Shown: in pieces, positions 41,351-48,612 of the stretch
Position numbering within the stretch: the stretch's first letter is position 1
Layout of the letters: each line of letters opens with the position of its first letter
Source: an uncultured Marvinbryantia sp.
GTDB taxonomy: Bacteria > Bacillota > Clostridia > Lachnospirales > Lachnospiraceae
Assembly (NCBI RefSeq): GCF_905201705.1
Contig: NZ_CAJKOX010000022.1
Span: 1 to 64,000, forward strand
Direction: 5' to 3'
DNA length: 64,000 nt
Translations under genes and position numbers: made by a program
The notes under the pieces: generated by a model
Seen by the model: the letters and a program-made list of their open reading frames with translations, nothing else
Told to the model about the DNA's origin: nothing
The model's database searches: none

Positions 41351-41626
41351 CTAGTCAGAGTCTTCTTCACATAAAACGAGTTCTATTTCCTGAAAAAGCT
41401 GTCCAAAAGACGCTAATATCCAGAATTTCATTGCATTTTCTCCGATTCTGCCTGCCTGTCTGTTTTCCAGATCAAATCCAAAAAATACAGCATCATCCCG
41501 TACTGCTTCTTCAAACGCCTCCTCTTCTATTTCCGCAAAAAAGCGGGAAACAATCTCCTGCAGCCCTTCTTTCACCGGAAAATTCAATACCATCGCATTT
41601 TCCGGCCGCTGGAAGAAATTATTCAT
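41351..41626 (-). CDS. Small acidic protein of unknown function at the end of the VWA operon
   Basis: A 91-residue protein (MNNFFQRPENAMVLNFPVKEG...). It starts within the stop of the preceding frame (AATGAATAA), so it depends on translational coupling. It is rich in E and F, with EIEEEAFEEAVRD in the middle and an acidic end (CEEDSD). No domain recognised and no membrane segment. An alternative is that it is the displaced C-terminal part of the surface protein before it, because that protein ends in the middle of an Ig/cadherin-like FTDPDS motif; no single indel obviously joins them. Confidence 0.45.
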   Translation of the reverse strand: MNNFFQRPENAMVLNFPVKEGLQEIVSRFFAEIEEEAFEEAVRDDAVFFGFDLENRQAGRIGENAMKFWILASFGQLFQEIELVLCEEDSD

Positions 41627-42794
41627 TCTCTGAGAATTGGACTGTCCAGCTATGAGAATCGGGATCCGTAAACCAGGTTCCCACATCCACCTCTGTCCCG
41701 CAGCTTTTATACAGCATACACGGGATAATCAGACGCTCCGGCATATCCGCCGTCTTTTCAGGCGCATGATTTACAATTTGAATCTCTCCTCTTACCGCCT
41801 CCATGCTCCCCGCCTGTGCCGTCACGTAATAGTTTCCTTCTTTCTCAGGCCGGAAGCTCACGCCGGCGCGCCCTTCCTCAAAGGAAACCGTTTCCTGTCG
41901 GCATATCTCCTGGTTTTCATCGGTTATCGTTATTTCGCACTGATCTGCCTCGGAAATTTCCTGCGGATGCTTCACGACAATTTCAATCTCACTGCCCAGC
42001 GCACTCTCTGCCGGTACTTCCAGCTGCAGTGGAACATACGCAACCAATATTTCCGCACTGAGGCTCTGTCCGCTGCGCTCATTATAAAACTCTACGGTAT
42101 AGTTGCCTTCCTCTGTAAATTTTTTATCAAAGTAAAATCCGCCCCGCTGCGTATCAGCGGCTGCCCGGCCCGCTTCTTCTCCATTGATCCTTACTATCCA
42201 GCTATCCTCCAGGAACCGCTCGCAATCCTCCGCGCGAACCGCCAGTGTTTTTTCGGCAGCAATCGAATATGGTTTCAGCACAAGCGGAACGTTCTCATAA
42301 CAAATGCATTTTTCCGGCAGCCCATTTAGAGCGTACTCCACCTCCGGTACCTCTACATAAATGGTTTCGCCCCAATCCCAGCAATCCGTTATTCCGACAC
42401 TTTCTTCGGAAGTCAGATCACTGTACTCCCATTTCACGGTAAGATAATAAGCTCCGGTTCTGTTCAGCGGATATTCTGCCGTAAAGGAACTGCCCTCCAC
42501 ATCTGTAATCGCAAGCTCACTGTCGCTGCCCGCCTCCGCAACGGATAATTTTACATATTTCATACAGTCATCCGATACTGCTTCTCCATTTGGACCGGTG
42601 AGCTTTCCCTTTATCTGCAGTGTATCTCCCAGCACATGCTCTGTTGAAACCTCCTCGCATTGCAGCTTTAGCTCCCCGTAGGAGGTGAATTTCAGCGTCA
42701 CGGTTCCCGTGATTTCTTCTGCGCTGGATAAGGTATATTCTCCCGGCTGCGGATCTGTGATTTTCAAATTGACAGATGTATCCGTATATTCCAT
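41619..42794 (-). CDS. Ig-like C-terminal part of a VWA surface protein (frameshifted)
   Basis: 391 residues of beta-rich, Ig-like repeats (GDTLQIKGKLTGPNG, TGAYYLTVKWEYSD, EGNYTVEFYNERSG, EGNYYVTAQAGS), ending with NHAPEKT and FTDPDSHS, a cadherin-like pattern that stops abruptly. The same frame is open upstream to about 42975 (KNGDLKDGVKVKIPEIVGEV...) with no start codon or RBS there, and the VWA gene upstream stops at 42956 in another frame. Together they look like one gene of about 750 codons broken by a -1 shift, near the T5 run at 42967-42971 (plus strand). The given start is only the first ATG after the break. Confidence 0.6.
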   Translation of the reverse strand: MEYTDTSVNLKITDPQPGEYTLSSAEEITGTVTLKFTSYGELKLQCEEVSTEHVLGDTLQIKGKLTGPNGEAVSDDCMKYVKLSVAEAGSDSELAITDVEGSSFTAEYPLNRTGAYYLTVKWEYSDLTSEESVGITDCWDWGETIYVEVPEVEYALNGLPEKCICYENVPLVLKPYSIAAEKTLAVRAEDCERFLEDSWIVRINGEEAGRAAADTQRGGFYFDKKFTEEGNYTVEFYNERSGQSLSAEILVAYVPLQLEVPAESALGSEIEIVVKHPQEISEADQCEITITDENQEICRQETVSFEEGRAGVSFRPEKEGNYYVTAQAGSMEAVRGEIQIVNHAPEKTADMPERLIIPCMLYKSCGTEVDVGTWFTDPDSHSWTVQFSENE

Positions 42795-42955
42795 CAGAAA
42801 GCCTACTTCTGAATCACCCGTTTTAATCCGTACGCCGTCATCTTGTGTCAGTTTCGTAATCTTTTGCAGAATCTCTTCCTGTGAATCCCCATCCGGAACG
42901 ATCGCTATATTTACTTCTCCGACAATCTCCGGAATCTTAACTTTAACCCCGTCTT

Positions 42956-43855
42956 TCAGATCTCCGTTTTTGCTTCCGTTGTCTTCGCGTGGAACAACGC
43001 TTCAAAAAACGCTTCATATTGTTCATCGATCAGCTCCATCGCGCTTCTTCCCGGATCGTCCAGCCTTATTTTTTCCGTCTTGGAGCGATATTTCTGCGTC
43101 GGAGGATTCCGGCTCTCCAGAATATTACTGAATTCCTCCACCCCATTTACCACTTTCATCAGGTACTTCTGCATTTCTTCATCATTAACCGGCGTTTCAC
43201 TGTAGTTAATGACCGTCTTTTCTCCTTCTTCCGAAAAAACTGCAACGCTTTTCGGCACGGACTCTATCTCCGGTATGATCCCCATAAAGCAACAATCCTC
43301 CGGGAATTGTTCCGCCAGCTTTATCATTTCTTCATACGCACTGCAGATATTCGTAAGATTGGAATTCTGCCCATCTCCGGCAACATCAAGGAATCCGTCT
43401 GTAATAAATAAAACCGTCTGTCTGCATTCAGAAACTCCCTCCCGCATTTGCTGCAGGACGTCCATGCCATGCGCCAGCGCTTTTCGAATATCTGTATAGC
43501 CGCCCTCATACGCAATCTCTCCCAGCGCATTCTTAATCATCTGGTTTCCCTTACTGCCATCCGGAAGGTAATACCAGGGATTCCCATCCTCCACCAGACA
43601 ATCCCGCGTTTCTGTATCAAACAACATCACTGACAGTTTGGCCGGATATGACGCCAGAGGCATTTTATTAATAAAACGCATGATCATATCTCCGGTCTGC
43701 CTTTGGCTGTCTATGTTTTTCATCGAGCCGCTTGTATCCAGCATAATCACAAAGTGATTTTCTACACTTTCTTCCTGTGCCATAACCGGGATCCCTGTCA
43801 GCGATATTATCGCTGTAAAAATAAGACCCATTATAGCTGCCCACATTTTCTTCAT
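42956..43855 (-). CDS. Von Willebrand A domain surface protein, N-terminal part
   Basis: 299 residues: signal peptide (KKMWAAIMGLIFTAIISLTG, cleavage near VMA), then a VWA domain with an intact MIDAS motif (MLDTSGSMKN), a Thr in GGYTDIRK and Asp in LFITDGFLD. VWA domains bind proteins through a metal ion. The reading frame stops soon after the domain, while the homologous sequence continues in another frame into Ig-like repeats, so the protein is probably truncated here. ATG 43855 overlaps no gene and follows the upstream stop by 4 nt, with GGAGGAG nearby. Confidence 0.7.
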   Translation of the reverse strand: MKKMWAAIMGLIFTAIISLTGIPVMAQEESVENHFVIMLDTSGSMKNIDSQRQTGDMIMRFINKMPLASYPAKLSVMLFDTETRDCLVEDGNPWYYLPDGSKGNQMIKNALGEIAYEGGYTDIRKALAHGMDVLQQMREGVSECRQTVLFITDGFLDVAGDGQNSNLTNICSAYEEMIKLAEQFPEDCCFMGIIPEIESVPKSVAVFSEEGEKTVINYSETPVNDEEMQKYLMKVVNGVEEFSNILESRNPPTQKYRSKTEKIRLDDPGRSAMELIDEQYEAFFEALFHAKTTEAKTEI

Positions 43856-43859
43856 CCTT

Positions 43860-45029
43860 CTACTCCTCCACTTCCTCAAAATCCAGTTCAATTACCAGCA
43901 AAGGCTTCCCTGCATTCTCCTGTTTTTCCCATTTAAAAGATTTCTCCCCATCATCACTTTCTTGAATGAAAAAATCTCTTCGCTCTTCATCGCCTATCCG
44001 TGCCCTAATCGTAATCTGCGGCCCAGATCTAATATAAAGCGGATTCTTAAGGATATCTTTAAACTCGATGCATTCCCCTTCCGTAATAATTTTTTCGTCT
44101 ATTTCCTTTATCTCGCCGTTTATCCGGACCTTTTCTGCATCACATCCCAAATATTGCGCGAATTCCCCCAACAGATTTCCTCCCAGTTGACACATTGCTG
44201 CGGCGTCCTCTCCCTCCGTCACACTATCCAATGGTTCCTCTGAAAAATCTTTTTTATCTATATACCATCGCACATCCTCATACTGTACTACCGGAATCAT
44301 GTCTTTCACTGTTTCAGTCTCTGTTTCCGTCTCTGTTTCTGTCTCTGTTTCCGTATCCGGCTCTGGGTCTATCTCGTCCGGAATATCTTTTGCTATCAGG
44401 CTTACTGTTATATTGATTTTTGCGTAGTATTTTTCATTATAAAAAATCCGGCTTATTGCATATACCGGAAAATCTCTGATTGCACTCCACCCTTCTCCCT
44501 CAACAGGCTCCACGCGTTCAATCTTATACGTTTCCTCCTCAACAACTTCCGCCTTTACCAGTTCTCCGTTATTTTTTATATGAAAAGTAAGGCGAACCGA
44601 TCTGGACATCAGTTCTATAATTTCGGAACCCTGTATGAACACATCTTCTTCGTCCTCTTTCTTCTTATTATCAAATACACTTTCCGTCATTACTCTGAGC
44701 TGACTGTTAATCTCATCAAAGGTCACTATTCCTGCAAAAAAAGAAAATGTTCCCACCAAACCCATGAAAAGATATAGAAGCCATGTTGCCAGATTGTCCA
44801 GATAATGTCCGAACAATATCGCTGCCAGATCAAAACTTCCTATTCCAAGACCTCCCATAAAAGAATATAGCCAGATACAAATCTGCAGTAATTCCCTGAC
44901 TCCTGCAAGATTCTTAAATTCATCTGATATGGGATGCCTGCAAAAAAGATGCCCAAAAACAAACAAACCAACGCATAGTACTATCAGAATAACCCGTTTT
45001 AAACGAATAAGTCTTGTATCCGCCTCCAT
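43860..45029 (-). CDS. Membrane protein of unknown function in the VWA operon
   Basis: A 389-residue protein. Hydrophobic helices lie at about 12-30, 45-70 and 80-102 (VILIVLCVGLFVFGHLF and following), then a largely soluble acidic region. Within it is a D/P linker followed by an (ET)n stretch (DTETETETETETETET, from 12-bp repeats at 44311-44355). I recognise no domain. It is the first gene of the operon with the VWA protein. The start at 45029 is supported by GGGAG 8 nt upstream. A plausible but unproven role is to anchor or signal from the VWA protein. Confidence 0.55.
   Translation of the reverse strand: MEADTRLIRLKRVILIVLCVGLFVFGHLFCRHPISDEFKNLAGVRELLQICIWLYSFMGGLGIGSFDLAAILFGHYLDNLATWLLYLFMGLVGTFSFFAGIVTFDEINSQLRVMTESVFDNKKKEDEEDVFIQGSEIIELMSRSVRLTFHIKNNGELVKAEVVEEETYKIERVEPVEGEGWSAIRDFPVYAISRIFYNEKYYAKINITVSLIAKDIPDEIDPEPDTETETETETETETETVKDMIPVVQYEDVRWYIDKKDFSEEPLDSVTEGEDAAAMCQLGGNLLGEFAQYLGCDAEKVRINGEIKEIDEKIITEGECIEFKDILKNPLYIRSGPQITIRARIGDEERRDFFIQESDDGEKSFKWEKQENAGKPLLVIELDFEEVEE
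44311..44355. repeat. Coding microsatellite for (Glu-Thr)n
   Basis: About four degenerate copies of a 12-bp unit such as GTCTCTGTTTCC within the membrane protein gene. On the minus strand it encodes alternating Glu and Thr. Confidence 0.75.
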
Positions 45030-45492
45030 AATCCCATCTCCCACACTTCTTCTCGACCCTCATACTGCCGTAATTTCTATAATATAATACGCCAAAAATC
45101 GACAAAATGCATACCAAATACGGTACCTTTTTCCACAAAACTTCTCACATTAAAATGCGATAATACGTACCTCGACTTATCGGAGAAAACCGGCATATTC
45201 CCTAGCTGGCATTTCCATAATCTGAGTCCGCTCCATCTAAGAACACTGTGATTCGACCCCAATATTCTCCTTTCATAAAAAAAGCAGCAAACCTTGTAGA
45301 TTTACCGCTCATGTGATAAGCACTTAATTTACCTGGAATAGACAGGGCCCATTTTCAACCGGAGAATACCATATACCAGACAAAATCGTAAACTGCATGT
45401 GAAATAATATCTTTATCACCAAAAACAACAAAAAGACTCGCAGGAAAGGTTATCCACATTTACCTTTTTGCGAGTCTCAATAAAATTAACCG
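45030..45492. other. AT-rich gap with VWA operon promoter and an upstream terminator
   Basis: 463 nt without a convincing gene. Near 45065-45100 the minus strand carries TTGTCG and several TATTATATTATAG-like -10 options, the likely promoter of the VWA operon. The right end holds the terminator at 45434-45477. The middle (45150-45420) shows nothing I can name; ORFs there are short and lack RBSs. Confidence 0.5.
45434..45477 (-). terminator. Terminator of the paralogous unknown gene pair
   Basis: AGACTCGCA with TGCGAGTCT (45434-45442 and 45469-45477), extended by AAAGGT/ACCTTT, followed on the minus strand by TTTTTGTTGTTTTT. It lies 15 nt after the stop at 45493. Confidence 0.85.
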
Positions 45493-46107
45493 TCACCGAA
45501 GCATTTCGCACGACTTCGGACATATCGGTGAAAAGATGAAGTCACAATACTGTTCTCCAAATGCAGTTAAGGATGAACCTGTTATCAGCTTAAATCTTAT
45601 AAGTTCACTTGTGAAAGTTAATATATAGTCCTTATATGGCGGCAGTAAATCCATTAATTCTTTCACAAGTGATTTTTCTCTGTTTTTCCTCATTTTCGGA
45701 ATTTCTAAGTAAAGCAAATATAAATAGTTCAACGCATCTGAGGAAAGATTTCTCGTTATCAGAAAGAAAAATTCATTTCTACTCTGATCCCATGATGTAT
45801 CGACTGTATTAATTAATATATTTTCATAGACAACCCGCTTATCTTCAATATGGGTACTGATAATTTCATCAAGTATTTTGACAAACATAGAATAAAACTG
45901 CGGTGTCTCGAACCGGGCATAGTCTATCTCTTTTTTAATTGAAATTATGTCTTTCTCCAGTGCTTCCATAAATGACGTATACCGGACGCTGATTTGTTCT
46001 GGTATTGTTTTATCCATAATATAGGATAAACTGCCGCCCACATATGGCATAGCCGCAAAAGCACTGATCGCTATATTCCGCAATGCATCAGTTTTCTTTG
46101 AATCCAT
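45493..46107 (-). CDS. Unknown protein, paralogue of its upstream neighbour
   Basis: 204 residues. It is clearly related to the gene at 46088-46759: both open with a hydrophobic glycine-containing segment (here ISAFAAMPYVGGSLSYIMDK) and then FMEALEKDI-like and PQFYSMF-like motifs (FI/FMxxLExDIxxIKxxID, TPxFYSxFxKxL). Both end in helical regions. No catalytic motif was recognised. ATG 46107 is chosen because GAAGGTG precedes it; the longer frame starts inside the neighbour. It overlaps that gene by 20 nt. It might be membrane associated. Its place beside an anti-phage operon hints at defence, but that is inference only. Confidence 0.6.
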   Translation of the reverse strand: MDSKKTDALRNIAISAFAAMPYVGGSLSYIMDKTIPEQISVRYTSFMEALEKDIISIKKEIDYARFETPQFYSMFVKILDEIISTHIEDKRVVYENILINTVDTSWDQSRNEFFFLITRNLSSDALNYLYLLYLEIPKMRKNREKSLVKELMDLLPPYKDYILTFTSELIRFKLITGSSLTAFGEQYCDFIFSPICPKSCEMLR

Positions 46108-46759
46108 AAAAGTCACCTTCTTTGGGTAAAAAAATATACGAAAGAAAATCCTTTCCCAGATCCGATAAAAAGAGTCCCTCTCTGCCAAATTTCTTATTTA
46201 TTTCATTACTGGCTAATATCAGACGATAGCGGGTGCAATCCGTTATCAGCGCTCGCAAATATAGATCATTTTCCACTCCATACAATTTTGATATAATATC
46301 ATAGATATCCCTCTTCTGCGGATCGTTATCGTATACCTTCAGCTCCCCTTTCACATCCAACAAATAGAACACCCGTAAAATCATTATTTCATCAGGAACC
46401 AATGATATCACTAACCGTGTAAAAAAATCAATTTTATTGAATTTCTGAGGCTCAAGTACAATATTTAATGTTAAATTTCTGAACGCCTGAATTTTCTCAT
46501 TGCGATATTCTTCCATAGACGCTTTCAGCAATTTTGTAAAAATACTGTAGAATTCCGGTGTATCCAAATTAGCAATATCTATTTTTTCTTTTATTTCCTC
46601 TATATCATTTTCAAGACACCTGATAAATTCATTCCTTTTTCTTTCTGCCTCAGACGGAATGTACTTATCAAGAAGAAAAGAAATTGTCCCACCCGCATAC
46701 GGTACCGCTGCTGTAAGAGCAATGAAACCATTTCGGATAATATCCTTATTTTCTCCCAT
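46088..46759 (-). CDS. Unknown protein, first of a paralogous pair
   Basis: 223 residues. The N-terminal segment ALTAAVPYAGGTISFLLDK matches MPYVGGSLSYIMDK in the next gene, followed by FIRCLENDIEEIKEKIDIANLDTPEFYSIF. The later part (ISLVPDEIMILRVFYLLD, LFLSDLGKDFLSYIF) looks like a small alpha-helical or winged domain; similarity to DUF4393/Abi-alpha proteins is possible but weak. AAGGAGG stands 6 nt before ATG 46759. Overlap with the following paralogue suggests the two proteins act as a complex. A solo IS21-type end lies between this gene and the Detocs operon. Confidence 0.62.
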   Translation of the reverse strand: MGENKDIIRNGFIALTAAVPYAGGTISFLLDKYIPSEAERKRNEFIRCLENDIEEIKEKIDIANLDTPEFYSIFTKLLKASMEEYRNEKIQAFRNLTLNIVLEPQKFNKIDFFTRLVISLVPDEIMILRVFYLLDVKGELKVYDNDPQKRDIYDIISKLYGVENDLYLRALITDCTRYRLILASNEINKKFGREGLFLSDLGKDFLSYIFLPKEGDFYGFKEN

Positions 46760-46870
46760 AACACCCTCCTTATAATGATAGTCACACAAATGTGTGCCAT
46801 CATCATTATAAAAATGACTTTGATCATCGCCTATCCCCTTCCGAGATCAGTGTTCTGAATCTCCGTGAAA

Positions 46871-46912
46871 GGTGGTCAATTTGACCGTAAGTGATGGTCA
46901 GTTTATCTGTAA
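46871..46912. repeat. Solo IS21-family end remnant
   Basis: Two 20-bp direct repeats 22 bp apart: GGTGGTCAATTTGACCGTAA (46871-46890) and GATGGTCAGTTTATCTGTAA (46893-46912), 15 of 20 matching. Multiple repeats of TGGTCA-TTTGACCGTAA are typical of terminal regions of one IS21 subgroup. No istA/istB of that type is present, and the IS21 at 52469 has different ends. Confidence 0.4.
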
Positions 46913-46924
46913 TATACAGCTATA

Positions 46925-48154
46925 TCAAAAGTCATAATCAAAATAATCTTTTGCTAACTTTTCAAATACTTTTGCACTAGTATAAGAGGCATATTGATGA
47001 AAATCATCCATTTTATGCGCATCCGCAAAATCACTTATTGATTTTATCGCTACAAATTTGGGTCTCGGCTTTATTGCCCAATTGGCAGCGTAATATACGC
47101 CGTATATTTCCATTTCCAATGCAAGAATATCTCTACTTTGTTCTTTAAGAATACCTTTAACAATTTCTTCATCAGTAACAACAGATGCGCCTGACACAAC
47201 CGAACCATGTAAAAGTTTTAGTTTAGTCTCTGGTTTCTTTCCCTGAAAATCATCCGATATTTTACGTAAACTCTCTTCGTCTTTAGACAATTCACGAACC
47301 CAATTTATAAAGGACGTCTCTATAGTAAATGGTTTAATAGTATTAATATGCTCCGATCTTTCTTCTTCCCGAACATCTTTTCCTGCTCTATAATCCCAAG
47401 CAGTAGTCGCAACCACTACATCCCCATAATTCATTTTTCCACTATCTGTTCCTGCTGCAATACCAGTCATTACTAAATATCTTGGCACAAAATTATAAAT
47501 CATTTTTGTCGCTAAAGATGTAGATGCCACCATTCCCATTTGATTAGCTGAACCAAACACTACTTTTATTCTTTTTTCTGGTATTTGCCAATAACCTTTA
47601 TAGTATATCTCATCATCTTCGTCTTTACGAATTATCTCCACTTTTTCTAAAGATTGTGCAATCTCTTCTACCTCTTCTTGTAATGCGCAAATCACTGCAA
47701 TATCATATTCATAACTTCTATGTACAACATTGTTCTTCACTATTGTCAAAAACATTTTTACACAATTTATCAGTTGAATTTTCCATTCATTTTTATCATC
47801 ATAAATAATAGATGCATGGATATTGCCCTCTGAACTCTTAAATACATCTATGCTCTCTTCGTACCGCGAAAGAGAAATTACATAATTGGGATATTTATAT
47901 CTACGTGATTCTTTCAATTCCTTTAATAAACGTATCCCCCCTTCTTTTTCTGGAGACTCTGTTACCCGCTGCGGCAACTGAATATCCAAAATCATTAAAT
48001 CAATATTTTTACGTGACACAATACGCTTAGTTTCTGCAATTTCCATTGCAACATCAATTTCCACCTCTTCATCATTTTCAATAATACTATCCAAAACTTC
48101 TTTTATATTTCTAAGTTTCTCCATAGAATCATCCACTATAAGTATATTAATCAT
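46925..48154 (-). CDS. dtcC: Detocs effector DtcC: receiver fused to nucleosidase
   Basis: 409 residues. Receiver domain 1-130 with acidic pair VDD, Asp57 (MILDIQLP) and Ser in VISLSR; then a PNP/MTA-SAH-nucleosidase-fold domain (about 149-405): DIAVICALQEEV, VMTGIAAG, GDVVVATTAWDY, LALEMEIYGVYYAA (Glu347/Glu349) and KSISDFAD (Asp375, the catalytic Asp position). In the described Detocs system this domain, once the receiver is phosphorylated by DtcA, cleaves ATP to adenine and ribose triphosphate and stops phage growth. It overlaps dtcB by 8 nt. Catalytic positions look intact. Confidence 0.85.
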   Translation of the reverse strand: MINILIVDDSMEKLRNIKEVLDSIIENDEEVEIDVAMEIAETKRIVSRKNIDLMILDIQLPQRVTESPEKEGGIRLLKELKESRRYKYPNYVISLSRYEESIDVFKSSEGNIHASIIYDDKNEWKIQLINCVKMFLTIVKNNVVHRSYEYDIAVICALQEEVEEIAQSLEKVEIIRKDEDDEIYYKGYWQIPEKRIKVVFGSANQMGMVASTSLATKMIYNFVPRYLVMTGIAAGTDSGKMNYGDVVVATTAWDYRAGKDVREEERSEHINTIKPFTIETSFINWVRELSKDEESLRKISDDFQGKKPETKLKLLHGSVVSGASVVTDEEIVKGILKEQSRDILALEMEIYGVYYAANWAIKPRPKFVAIKSISDFADAHKMDDFHQYASYTSAKVFEKLAKDYFDYDF

Positions 48155-48611
48155 TTTTTCCCTTCTTTCTTATGACATCTCTTAAAATTTGAATCAAGCC
48201 ATCTTGCCACTTATCACCTTCATAAAAAATTGTTCCTTTCCATACTTTCCTAAATTCATTTTCAAATTCTTCATTCAAAATATCAAGAGTGATTCTATTT
48301 TCTCCAAAGGTTTCAAATTGAGTAACAATTATAACTGGAATCAAAATGTTTTTATGAATCATTCTCTTCATAATCTCTTTGCCTGCAACAGGTTTTTTAT
48401 CTCCTCCATTTTCCCGATGCGTTATATCATATGTTGGTAAAGACATATCTAAAATAATTATATCCCAAAGTTTTTCATTGATTTTTCTAATCCCCGATGT
48501 AAAAGAATTTGCTTCCGTAAATTCAACTTCTTCTGCCAACTTCATTCCTGTGATAAATTCTTTTATCCGTAACAACTTATTTTTATTATCTTCAACAATT
48601 AAAATTTTCAT
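48147..48611 (-). CDS. dtcB: Detocs lone receiver DtcB
   Basis: 154 residues, almost only a receiver domain: acidic pair IVEDN (7-8), phospho-acceptor Asp55 (IIILDMSLP), Thr in IIVTQFET. There is no output domain. In Detocs the standalone receiver is reported to act as a phosphate sink that prevents accidental activation of the effector. Compared with ordinary receivers it has an insertion after the phosphorylation site (YDITHRENGGDKKPVAG), as DtcC also does at the same place (RVTESPEKEGG), suggesting common recognition by the kinase. It starts 1 nt after the dtcA stop with GAAGGG just upstream. Confidence 0.82.
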   Translation of the reverse strand: MKILIVEDNKNKLLRIKEFITGMKLAEEVEFTEANSFTSGIRKINEKLWDIIILDMSLPTYDITHRENGGDKKPVAGKEIMKRMIHKNILIPVIIVTQFETFGENRITLDILNEEFENEFRKVWKGTIFYEGDKWQDGLIQILRDVIRKKGKND

Positions 48612-48612
48612 G

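Noticed and set aside
37404..45029. Prophage interpretation of the recombinase region
   Set aside because: No capsid, portal, terminase, tail or lysis genes are present; the recombinases fit a cassette or ICE-like element better.
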